A stretch of DNA of 5,399 nt, from positions 1 to 5,399 of the forward strand of contig JAKSDL010000472.1 in NCBI GenBank assembly GCA_022360105.1, written 5' to 3'. Both the position numbers and the translations under genes were made by a program. Below the pieces are notes generated by a model that was not told the origin of the DNA, ran no database searches, and saw only the letters and a list, made by a program, of their open reading frames with translations. Each line of letters begins with the position of its first letter. The stretch's first letter is position 1. The stretch is from Pseudomonadota bacterium. Lineage in GTDB: Bacteria; SAR324; XYD2-FULL-50-16; JAHJRI01. Below are positions 1 to 5,394 of this stretch, in pieces.

Positions 1-3
1 GAG

Positions 4-290
4 TCACTGACTCAGATCCTTCATAGTGACATCTTCGCGAAACCCGGATTTTAGGGCGTATTTCACGAATCCCATCAAAGACCGGGCCAGGGAATGGTAG
101 GTGAACCCTCCAGGGGCTATCTTGAGCAATTGCCCATCACATCTATATCAGGATAGTCCCGAAGGGAATGGCTCAATTTCTTGCATCCTGTCATGGCCCG
201 GATATCTCTCTTGATAAAAAAGATCGGTTTCCTTTTCGCAAGCGTGTGGTTGAATAGAATTTTTTCAAAAAGATAGCAGTCTATGACATA
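4..290 (-). pseudogene. Possible frame-broken coding remnant, unknown product
   Basis: Two adjoining minus-strand reading frames look protein-like but neither forms a normal gene. The upstream one is open from 290 to a TAG at 117-119 and includes KRDIRAMTGCKKLSHSLRDY. The downstream one is open from 147 to a TGA at 4-6 and includes GGFTYHSLARSL and GFREDVTMKDLSQ. The frames overlap between about 117 and 147, so a single frameshift there would join them into one C-terminal segment of about 90 residues. I see no start codon with a ribosome binding site at the head, and I do not recognise the family. It could be the degraded end of a gene lying downstream of the rhodanese gene on the same strand, or chance open frames. 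Confidence 0.25.
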
Positions 291-301
291 TCAAATCGGA
301 G

Positions 302-784
302 CTAAAGTGTTGATTTGAAATCCTTTATTTCAAATGTGCCATAGAAATTAGCCACCCGATAACCGGCATTGATCCAGGCAAAAATCCCATCTTTAAGATT
401 GTAAATATTTTTGTAGCCATATCCGGAAAGTAAATCTGTCACTGCTGCACTTCGCCAGCCATGAGAACAAGCAACCACAACCAGAGCTTCTTTGTCCGGA
501 ACCATTTGATGGAACCTAAAATCTACCACTCCCCGAGAAATTTCCATTCTGTTTTCAGTTGTGATCTTGAAGGTATTGAGTTCGTTCGTTTCTCTTACAT
601 CGAGTAGAATGAATTTTTTTTTGTTTTCGATCCATGATTTCAAGGTAGTAGCCTCAATGGATTTAATTTTTTCCATCAGTTTAACGTGTTTCTGCCGGAT
701 TATTTGCTCCGGTGTATCACCATTTTTAGCAAAAGCGGGGATCGCTATAATAACGACTAAGATGACCAGGCTTCTTTTTAACAT
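302..784 (-). CDS. Secreted single-domain rhodanese-like protein
   Basis: This 160-residue protein is a rhodanese-fold (sulfurtransferase-like) protein, probably exported. Residues 1-19 form a signal peptide: basic start MLKR, a hydrophobic core, then a likely signal peptidase I site after AFA (residues 17-19). The rhodanese domain spans roughly residues 42-145. It shows the early LLDVRE motif (60-65), an RG at 84-85, and the active-site loop CSHGWRS with Cys106 and Arg111 in the classical C-x4-R spacing, followed by the usual late GI-AW-NAGY motif (133-142). The cysteine is intact, so persulfide carriage or thiosulfate-cyanide type sulfur transfer is plausible; the natural substrate cannot be read. 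The ATG at 784 has AAAGGA about eight bases upstream. No partner gene lies next to it on the same strand, so it seems to be transcribed alone. Fold assignment is firm and physiological role is open. Confidence 0.9.
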   Translation of the reverse strand: MLKRSLVILVVIIAIPAFAKNGDTPEQIIRQKHVKLMEKIKSIEATTLKSWIENKKKFILLDVRETNELNTFKITTENRMEISRGVVDFRFHQMVPDKEALVVVACSHGWRSAAVTDLLSGYGYKNIYNLKDGIFAWINAGYRVANFYGTFEIKDFKSTL

Positions 785-1074
785 AATTTTTTCCTTTATT
801 TTATGTTGCTGTTACAAACCAAATTAGAATGATACTTCTGAAGGCGATCATATCCAAAAAAGAACCAGTGAAAAAGAAACAAAAACGCAATATTGTCTAT
901 GGTTGGACCTATTTTATGGACTGTATCCTGGATATAGATTAAGGGGGGATGAATCGTGGCGAATGTATTGTAAATAAAGCAAGAACTCGAACCGGCAAAG
1001 AATAGATTAAACGCAATAACGCAAGCCTGACACCGATTTCATAGCCGGACGCAACTCCCGCTCTTTCGGAAACT
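785..1074. other. Intergenic stretch, nothing convincing
   Basis: About 290 bases separate the rhodanese start (minus) from the broken open frame on the plus strand. I see no RNA gene, strong terminator or consensus promoter. On the minus strand TATCAT, 17 bases after TTGGAT, is only a weak promoter guess for the rhodanese gene. On the plus strand a GGGGGG run directly precedes an ATG near 950 that opens only 18 codons, which is not credible as a gene. All three plus frames are interrupted repeatedly, so this may be decayed coding DNA. Confidence 0.4.
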
Positions 1075-1263
1075 TTGCTGCAAAAAGGATTTAAAACAAA
1101 ATCTGAAGGATCAAACCTGGACAGGCAGATTGCACGGTGGAAGAATGAGGACTTACCTTATAAAACAGCATTCGGGTTGGTTTTGGCTTTGGAAAAACCG
1201 GCATCTGCATTTTTGCCGGCTAAACTTGTAGCTCTTTTCCAATCAGCCGGGGTTGGATCATGA
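1045..1263 (+). pseudogene. Short open frame, probable C-terminal remnant of a lost gene
   Basis: The frame opens after a TAG at 1042-1044 and runs to a TGA at 1261-1263. The only in-frame start near the head is a TTG at 1075, without a Shine-Dalgarno site, giving 62 residues. The composition is protein-like, with segments such as LDRQIARWKNEDLPYKTAFG and FLPAKLVALFQSAG. The part around QIARWKNEDLPYKTAF faintly recalls the last helices of an XRE-type helix-turn-helix (a W-x-x-G/N turn followed by an alanine-rich helix), but the first half of such a domain is absent, so I do not assign it. The stop overlaps an ATG at 1260 that opens a 17-codon frame ending at 1313, just before the next gene. 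It is best read as a 5'-truncated remnant; a genuine small protein is less likely. Confidence 0.3.
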
Positions 1264-1319
1264 GCGGTGAGCAGGAAGAAACATATGTCAATCAAAATCT
1301 TTTAAATCAATAACATATA

Positions 1320-1326
1320 AAGGAGG
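1320..1326 (+). promoter_or_regulatory. Strong Shine-Dalgarno site
   Basis: AAGGAGG lies six bases before the ATG at 1333. Seven consecutive bases match the consensus complement of the 16S rRNA tail, the best ribosome binding site in the window. It fixes the start of the 306-residue gene and is strong support that this orphan is translated. Confidence 0.85.
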
Positions 1327-1332
1327 AATTTA

Positions 1333-2253
1333 ATGTATTTCACAGGTAACTTGAAAATAGACCCATCAGAAGCGACTAAAATTGAGCCAATTGAACCAAG
1401 CGGGGTTTTCAAGAAACTGTTGAGCAAACTTGGTGGCGACTTCAACCAAAAAGTTGAAATCGAAACCTTTACAGCGGTTTCGATAATACAGCAACTTTAT
1501 AGAGTACTCAAAGCACTGAAAATAAACAATGTATTGAAGTTAAGCCATGACGACGAGGTGGTTTATGAAGATACCAGTGACAACCAAAACGATTTAGACT
1601 TGGTTGTTATGCAGTATGAACTCGAAACAAATGACATCTATTCCAAAGATTTTAAACAGTTAACTATGACTTTGGAACATGAACTTGACGGCATGAAATA
1701 TCTTATCAAGGTTATTGTCATCAAACACCATGACGTCGGTGAATATCCCATTGAAATAAATGTGAAAGGTCTCAATTTGATTGACGAGTTTCATTCAAGC
1801 AACCAACAGGAAATTAAAAATACACTTAAAAAAAGGGGAGAAAAATTTGTTTATTTCTTAAATCAAATTGACTTTCAATTTAGAAGGTTAATAGCTGTTG
1901 ATGATATTAAAGTAGAGCATGATGTTAATCTTGTTATTGATCAACAGGATATTGAGACATTGAAACCGGAAAAGGGGAGATCGAATTCGGGCTTAAGTCT
2001 TGAAAAACTATTGAAAGATGTCGGGATGGAAGTCATTCCTTCGAAACTAACCAAGGGTAATAAATCCCTGGAGAAATTGTTTACCAAAGGTTGGGATTTT
2101 CAACATTTTGAACAAACTACAATCAAAAAAACGAGTAAATCCTTTTCCAGTGAAAGAATTGTAATTTCTAATGTGTCCGATAAGGAGATCAAAAAGCGTG
2201 AATCGAACAAAGAATTGACGATTCCATTAAACATCGAAATTTTTAAACGATAA
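1333..2253 (+). CDS. Hypothetical protein of unknown function, 306 residues
   Basis: I do not recognise the family. The start is secure because of the near-perfect ribosome binding site six bases upstream. The protein is soluble-looking: no signal peptide, no membrane segment and no cysteine. It is rich in Lys, Glu, Asp and Asn. Residues 1-45 are a charged leader with IEPIEPSG and a short helix FKKLLSKLGG. Residues 45-165 look like an alternating alpha/beta domain, with strands such as LDLVVMQYEL and YLIKVIVIKH. Residues 150-185 look helical, and 205-306 form a lysine-rich tail with two similar leucine/lysine helices, SLEKLLKDVG and SLEKLFTKGW. Base composition is more AT-rich by eye than the AraC gene at the right end, which may indicate horizontal acquisition. 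It is the only substantial plus-strand gene here, lies between a broken frame and a group II intron scar, and has no visible partner. A role in a mobile or defence context is only a guess. Confidence 0.75.
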   Translation: MYFTGNLKIDPSEATKIEPIEPSGVFKKLLSKLGGDFNQKVEIETFTAVSIIQQLYRVLKALKINNVLKLSHDDEVVYEDTSDNQNDLDLVVMQYELETNDIYSKDFKQLTMTLEHELDGMKYLIKVIVIKHHDVGEYPIEINVKGLNLIDEFHSSNQQEIKNTLKKRGEKFVYFLNQIDFQFRRLIAVDDIKVEHDVNLVIDQQDIETLKPEKGRSNSGLSLEKLLKDVGMEVIPSKLTKGNKSLEKLFTKGWDFQHFEQTTIKKTSKSFSSERIVISNVSDKEIKKRESNKELTIPLNIEIFKR

Positions 2254-2286
2254 CCAGAAACGTCGTTGAAACATTGCCATTCTGAA

Positions 2287-2360
2287 GAGCCCTTTACGGT
2301 AACTCCACACGTTGGATTCTGTGCGGGGGCGTCATGAACAACCGGGTGTCTTACCATGAC
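2287..2360 (+). mobile_element. Group II intron 3'-end remnant (domains V-VI), likely decayed
   Basis: The sequence follows the order of a bacterial group II intron 3' end. GAGCCC at 2287 matches the 5' side of domain V including the catalytic AGC triad. GGTAAC at 2298-2303 sits where the GNRA-type tetraloop belongs, and CACGTTGGATTC at 2309-2320 matches the 3' side (commonly CACGTACGGTTC). Then TGTGCGGGGG at 2320-2329 starts domain VI, and CTTACCATGAC at 2350-2360 resembles the usual branch-point end CTACCGCGAY, so the intron end would be at 2360. Domain V spans 33-34 bases as expected. Several pairs are lost: the base facing triad C4 is A rather than G, and the upper stem pairs poorly. No reverse transcriptase or 5' boundary (GTGYG) is visible upstream. 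I read it as an inactive fragment. Family pattern is from knowledge; a covariance-model search was not possible. Confidence 0.5.
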
Positions 2361-2373
2361 TGATGATTCACCA

Positions 2374-2766
2374 TTAATACCAGTCCTCGGTTTTCAGTTT
2401 TTTAATTCGAGAAAATTCCTTTGTATTATGAGTAACTAAGATATGGTTTCCACTCAAAGCTGTTCCTGCAATCAGTGTATCGTATGGACCAATAGGCTTA
2501 CCTTCTTTCTCAAGATTTGCTCGAATTATCGCTGCAAATTTGGCTTCTTTTAAACCAAAAGGAAAGGTCATGATTAGTGAAACCAACGAGTCTAGTTGTT
2601 GTTTACGTTTTTTAGGATTACTTGATTTAGCAATCCCAACTTCAAGCTCAAACAAAGTGATTGAAGGGATAGCTATGTCTTTAGGCGATTTGCTCAATAA
2701 ATTGTCGGCTACCTTGCCCATGCCTTTGAAAAAGTAAATAAGGGTATTCGTGTCAAGTAAATACAT
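2374..2766 (-). CDS. vapC: VapC-family PIN-domain ribonuclease toxin
   Basis: The protein is a PIN-domain toxin of the VapC type, a Mg2+-dependent ribonuclease that typically cleaves tRNA or rRNA when freed from its antitoxin. From the ATG at 2766 it has 130 residues, the usual VapC length. The acidic active-site residues are present in order: Asp5 in LLDTN, Glu40 in FELEVG, and Asp96 in GPYDTLIAGTAL. These are followed by the late VTHNTKEFSRI motif with Asn114, as in MvpT/VapC proteins of plasmids and chromosomes. A TTG at 2772 would add two residues and overlap the antitoxin stop. I prefer the ATG because AGAGGA in the antitoxin's last codons lies about eight to nine bases before it but almost touches the TTG. 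The start is two bases after the antitoxin stop, so translation is probably coupled. All catalytic positions are intact, so the toxin looks active. Its RNA target cannot be read. Confidence 0.92.
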   Translation of the reverse strand: MYLLDTNTLIYFFKGMGKVADNLLSKSPKDIAIPSITLFELEVGIAKSSNPKKRKQQLDSLVSLIMTFPFGLKEAKFAAIIRANLEKEGKPIGPYDTLIAGTALSGNHILVTHNTKEFSRIKKLKTEDWY

Positions 2767-2768
2767 AA

Positions 2769-3002
2769 TCAAAGTTCCTCTCGTTTAACATCTTTTCTCC
2801 CTCTTGAACGTATTTCTCTAAGCGAAGGAAAACTGTCCTTCCAACTTCCCGCTAACTCTGCGATATCATTGGGCCACTCAGTTTTGACTTGCTCTTTGAT
2901 TATCGATGCAACCCATTTACTTACGGATACCTGGTTAGATTTTGCCGCTTTTCTCAATTTAGTTTCTGTCTCTTTATCGAGATAAATTGTTACTTGTCCC
3001 AT
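2769..3002 (-). CDS. vapB: Ribbon-helix-helix antitoxin of the VapBC pair
   Basis: This 77-residue protein is the antitoxin partner of the PIN toxin that follows it. Residues 3-8 (QVTIYL) form the DNA-binding beta strand of a ribbon-helix-helix fold. Residues 10-22 and 26-39 are its two helices, with the typical VSVSKWVASIIKEQV second helix. Residues 40-77 (with Trp43, Trp54, Phe58 and a basic end) are the tail expected to wrap and block the toxin. An upstream ATG at 3014 would add four residues, but GGAGG at 3008-3012 overlaps that codon and lies five bases before the ATG at 3002, so 3002 is the better start. The family normally represses its own operon as a toxin-antitoxin complex; a consensus promoter and direct repeats immediately upstream fit this. 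Assignment as antitoxin rests on both the fold and the gene order. Subfamily naming (VapB with a CopG-like fold) is less certain. Confidence 0.88.
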   Translation of the reverse strand: MGQVTIYLDKETETKLRKAAKSNQVSVSKWVASIIKEQVKTEWPNDIAELAGSWKDSFPSLREIRSRGRKDVKREEL

Positions 3003-3029
3003 TTGCGCCTCCATCTATTTAGAATACAA

Positions 3030-3049
3030 TATAATTGCTATTATAATTG
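3030..3049 (-). repeat. Direct repeats, putative antitoxin operator
   Basis: The octamer CAATTATA (minus-strand reading) occurs twice, at 3042-3049 and 3030-3037, exactly 12 bases apart. The first copy covers the -10 box and the second covers the expected transcription start. Ribbon-helix-helix antitoxins bind short repeated sites near their promoter, so this is a reasonable operator. AT-rich sequence raises the chance of accidental repeats. Confidence 0.45.
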
Positions 3050-3069
3050 GATTGCCGTTTGAGTGTCAA
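3040..3069 (-). promoter_or_regulatory. Consensus sigma-70 promoter of the toxin-antitoxin operon
   Basis: TTGACA at 3064-3069 and TATAAT at 3040-3045 are both exact consensus boxes, separated by 18 bases, reading toward the antitoxin. The expected start of transcription is near 3033, leaving a leader of roughly 30 bases before the ATG at 3002. A promoter this strong suits an operon held down by autorepression. Confidence 0.8.
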
Positions 3070-3175
3070 ACCTCAATGATTGATTAAGCGCTCTCTCGTC
3101 TTCAATTGTTTTGTCAATCGCTATGTACGTTAAATGCCGATATTTCAACTACCCTGTTACGAGTAATCGGGCGTT

Positions 3176-3766
3176 TTACCCTGACTTTTTAAAGAACTTG
3201 ATTGCTTCTGAAAGGTTTAAATATTCTTTGATAATAAAGGAAGAAAATCCAAAATGAAGAATACGTATGGCAATTTCCTCATATCTTGGCAGTTCCTTTG
3301 AATCATCTGACCAAAGTTCAGGATAAAGAAAGCCTGCAAACCCCAGCACCGTTGCTATGATGAAGATTAGATATGTTAAGTAAACCCATAGTCGATTTTG
3401 GGGATTCAACATTCTGGTCGGAACAAGCTCTCCATTATTTATTTTTATTAAGTTGTTGAAGTTTTTTACTACTTTGATTGTTTGAGCTGGATTTTCAGTT
3501 TTTAGACAAGCAAGAATTTTATCCTGATCAAACTTTGTTTTGAAAAATGCATTAAGCTTCTCTGTTGTGCTTAGAATCAAAAGGTTGTTTTTTACCTCTA
3601 AAAATTCTGAAGGTAAATTTGTGATGATAGTATCAATAGTTTCAAGATCCTTCGTTTTCCTTTCAATCCTGGTATCCATTCTTTGAAGGTAGAATTTGTA
3701 AAGCACGAACATTGCTGGAAATATGGTGATTATAAATTGCCAGTTTTTAGCTAAGATATTTATCAT
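3176..3766 (-). CDS. Membrane-anchored protein of unknown function
   Basis: I do not recognise the family of this 196-residue protein. A first membrane helix spans about residues 9-27 (FIITIFPAMFVLYKFYL) and is followed by a strongly basic stretch RMDTRIERK (29-37), suggesting the middle region is cytoplasmic. Residues 35-120 are mostly helical and charged and may form a coiled coil or small folded domain. A second membrane helix spans about 126-147 (WVYLTYLIFIIATVLGFAGF), followed by a short acidic loop. Residues 164-183 are hydrophobic to amphipathic and could be a third helix before the basic end FFKKSG. The ATG at 3766 has AAAGGAA about five bases upstream. It stands alone between the toxin-antitoxin promoter and a gene-poor stretch. 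Small two-helix proteins of this shape occur among defence and envelope-stress genes, but nothing here assigns such a role. Confidence 0.75.
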   Translation of the reverse strand: MINILAKNWQFIITIFPAMFVLYKFYLQRMDTRIERKTKDLETIDTIITNLPSEFLEVKNNLLILSTTEKLNAFFKTKFDQDKILACLKTENPAQTIKVVKNFNNLIKINNGELVPTRMLNPQNRLWVYLTYLIFIIATVLGFAGFLYPELWSDDSKELPRYEEIAIRILHFGFSSFIIKEYLNLSEAIKFFKKSG

Positions 3767-3832
3767 ATTTTTCCTTTATGCATGGCTTAGGTTGAATTGA
3801 ACTGCGGATGCACCGAGCTTTGACCAAATGAA

Positions 3833-3861
3833 ATATTAGCCAAGAAGGACTAATTTGTAAA
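3833..3861 (-). promoter_or_regulatory. Candidate promoter for the membrane protein gene
   Basis: TTTACA at 3856-3861 (five of six bases) and TAATAT at 3833-3838 (four of six) are 17 bases apart, pointing toward the gene starting at 3766. The leader would be about 60 bases. Spacing is ideal but the -10 match is modest. Confidence 0.35.
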
Positions 3862-4009
3862 CATTGAGCGCTAAATGCCGCTAAAGCACACCGGCAATAA
3901 TATCTCACCCCTGACGGGACTGCTGATATGAGGAAAACAACTTAGCGCTTATGGAGTCGATGGTCGGATGACGGGGAATAGATTCGTCAAAGAAAAGAGG
4001 TAAGATTTA

Positions 4010-4035
4010 TTCAGGGAAATTGGTGACTCCCTGAA
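4010..4035 (-). terminator. Possible terminator hairpin after the AraC gene
   Basis: TTCAGGGA (4010-4017) and TCCCTGAA (4028-4035) form a perfect eight-base stem with a ten-base loop, about 40 bases past the AraC stop. No clear run of T follows in the minus-strand direction, so intrinsic termination would be weak. It may instead be a 3'-end stabilising hairpin. Confidence 0.3.
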
Positions 4036-4074
4036 AGAATACAGCAGTTGGTTTTCCTTTTTGAAAGTTTCAAT

Positions 4075-4995
4075 TTAATGAATCACATGTTGTTTTTGGT
4101 ACTCCGAGGGATTTATGCCGATTTTCTTTTTGAAGAGGCGGGAGAAATAGTGGGGGTATTCAAAGCCCAGTTTATAGGCGGCTTCGGCTACCGTAATACT
4201 GGGCTCCAGCAGGAGATTTTTGGCTTCATCCAGCAAGTACAGATGGATGTGATCCCGGGCACTTTTGCCGGTTTCGGCTTTTAACGAGTCGCTTAGGTAT
4301 CGAGGAGACATGGCCAGATCGTTGGCGATCTCTTCGATTTTAGGTACGCCTTCTTTTTCAAATTTTCCTGCAGAGAAATAATCGGCAAGGATCGATTCAA
4401 ACCTGGAATGGACATCACCTCCCAAATCCTTGCGATTGATGAACTGCCGCTTGTAATACCGATTGGCATACTTCAACAGGGCATCTACATGGGTCAGTAT
4501 TATCTCCCTGCTGAATTCATCGGGATTGGTGTAATACTCACTTCCCAGGTTATCCAGGATCGACTCTACCAGTTTTTCCTCCCGTGGAGAGAGATGAAGG
4601 GCTTCGTTGGTTGAATAGGAAAAGAAGGAGTACTTTTTAATTCGGTCGCGAATTTCATGGCCCTTGATAAAATCTTCATGAAAATAGAGGTGGTATCCTT
4701 TGGATTCCGTTTCCACGCCTCTAAAAATGACTTCCTGACGTGGCCCGATAAAGAGCATGGCGCCATTTTTATAATCATACCTGGAGCGGCCGTATTGTAT
4801 TTCACCGGATATGAATTTCTTAAAAGAAATCATGTAAAAATCGGACGAAAGACAAATCGGTTCTTTGGATTTGAATGCCTCGGAATGTTTATCGCCGGGA
4901 CTGTGGGTAAGAAAGCCCAGCATGGGATGTTCAGGCGCCGGTTTTCCGATAAACTTATTAAAGTCTGCAACGTCGGAAAAATGTATCTTTTTCAT
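4075..4995 (-). CDS. AraC-family transcriptional regulator
   Basis: This 306-residue protein is a full-length AraC/XylS-type regulator. Residues 1-130 form an N-terminal sensor part of cupin-like character, with segments such as YKNGAMLFIGPRQEVIF and KGYHLYFHEDFIKGHEI typical of the effector-binding barrel. Residues 140-205 are helical and probably dimerise. The C-terminal DNA-binding domain has two helix-turn-helix units, at about 220-243 (IEEIANDLAMSPRYLSDSLK) and 267-292 (ITVAEAAYKLGFEYPHYFSR). It ends with the family signature FSRLFKKKIGINPSEYQ. The ligand is unknown. No clear Shine-Dalgarno precedes the ATG at 4995, and an 11-codon frame ends in an ATGA overlap with it, so coupled translation is possible. 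It follows a small membrane protein on the same strand by 48 bases, which suggests co-transcription. AraC proteins often act on adjacent genes, so that neighbour is the first candidate target. Confidence 0.93.
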   Translation of the reverse strand: MKKIHFSDVADFNKFIGKPAPEHPMLGFLTHSPGDKHSEAFKSKEPICLSSDFYMISFKKFISGEIQYGRSRYDYKNGAMLFIGPRQEVIFRGVETESKGYHLYFHEDFIKGHEIRDRIKKYSFFSYSTNEALHLSPREEKLVESILDNLGSEYYTNPDEFSREIILTHVDALLKYANRYYKRQFINRKDLGGDVHSRFESILADYFSAGKFEKEGVPKIEEIANDLAMSPRYLSDSLKAETGKSARDHIHLYLLDEAKNLLLEPSITVAEAAYKLGFEYPHYFSRLFKKKIGINPSEYQKQHVIH

Positions 4996-5027
4996 GATTT
5001 GGCTCGTTTCTTATTCAGTTGTTGCAT
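4992..5027 (-). other. Eleven-codon upstream frame overlapping the AraC start
   Basis: An ATG at 5027 opens MQQLNKKRAKS and its TGA overlaps the AraC ATG as ATGA. The closest purine-rich site, AGGA in the end of the preceding gene, is about 14 bases away, too far to be ideal. It might serve as a coupling or leader frame because the AraC gene lacks its own good ribosome binding site. It could equally be chance. Confidence 0.2.
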
Positions 5028-5043
5028 AATACTTATACGATTC

Positions 5044-5394
5044 CTAATTTCTTTGAAAGACGTTTTTCATCCTTTCCGACTTGAAAAGGTAGGTTGAGAT
5101 AAGGATATAGTTGATACACTCAATAACAAAACTGACATATCGATCCGGTCGCACCATAAAATCAAATGTCTGTATAAAACACATGGTTGCCATACAGGCA
5201 TAGATGGTAATCATGAGATTCGGAGTGATCTTCCATCGTCGGAAATAACCTGCCAGATAAACAATGCCGGACAGGGTTATTAAAAACCAGTGGATGAACT
5301 GAGTTCCTTTTGGGAATGTGGGGTTTTGTAGGGGAACGATGAAGGTGTTTCCGGAAAAGTACTCAGCAAATCCCAAAATTCCCCAAAGACTCAT
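5044..5394 (-). CDS. Small polytopic membrane protein, possibly 5'-truncated by the window
   Basis: The visible 116 residues are strongly hydrophobic, with three likely membrane helices at about 33-51 (FIHWFLITLSGIVYLAGYF), 58-80 (with ACMATMCFIQTFDF) and 86-104 (with VIECINYILISTYLF). The first 14 residues (SLWGILGFAEYFSG) are also fairly hydrophobic. The third helix is followed by a basic end, KSERMKNVFQRN, likely cytoplasmic. I do not recognise the family. The ATG at 5394 is five bases from the window edge and the frame is still open there, so the real start may lie outside and a further helix may be missing. The AraC regulator gene follows 48 bases downstream on the same strand, so the pair is probably one operon. 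The membrane protein might be the regulator's target, but the sequence does not show this. Confidence 0.65.
   Translation of the reverse strand: MSLWGILGFAEYFSGNTFIVPLQNPTFPKGTQFIHWFLITLSGIVYLAGYFRRWKITPNLMITIYACMATMCFIQTFDFMVRPDRYVSFVIECINYILISTYLFKSERMKNVFQRN

Larger units (their letters stand above)
3767..4074. other. Intergenic stretch with small inverted repeats
   Basis: About 300 bases between two minus-strand genes contain no credible open frame. It holds a moderate promoter candidate for the gene at 3176-3766 and a hairpin that may end the AraC transcript. It also has an eight-base inverted pair, AGCGCTAA at 3867-3874 and TTAGCGCT at 3942-3949, separated by 67 bases. The pair could bound a small structured or excised element, but the interior shows no recognisable feature. 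Confidence 0.4.

Noticed and set aside
293..317. Seven-base inverted repeat TCAAATC / GATTTGA at the rhodanese stop
   Set aside because: It is AT-rich, overlaps the coding end and lacks a following T run, so it is not a credible terminator.
561..827. 88-codon plus-strand open frame opposite the rhodanese gene
   Set aside because: It lies antisense to a confident rhodanese gene with signal peptide and active-site loop, and has no recognisable content or ribosome binding site.
946..1005. 18-codon plus-strand frame behind a GGGGGG run
   Set aside because: The G run directly abuts the ATG, so spacing is wrong for a ribosome binding site, and the peptide is short and unremarkable.
2100..2357. 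85-codon minus-strand open frame
   Set aside because: It is antisense to the end of the 306-residue gene and crosses the intron-like RNA segment; the translation has no protein-like pattern.
2540..2737. 65-codon plus-strand open frame inside the toxin gene
   Set aside because: Shadow of the VapC gene, whose catalytic residues are intact in the other strand.
4048..5097. Several plus-strand open frames and one minus-strand alternate frame across the AraC gene
   Set aside because: They overlap a full-length AraC regulator with both helix-turn-helix units and contain no domain signal of their own.
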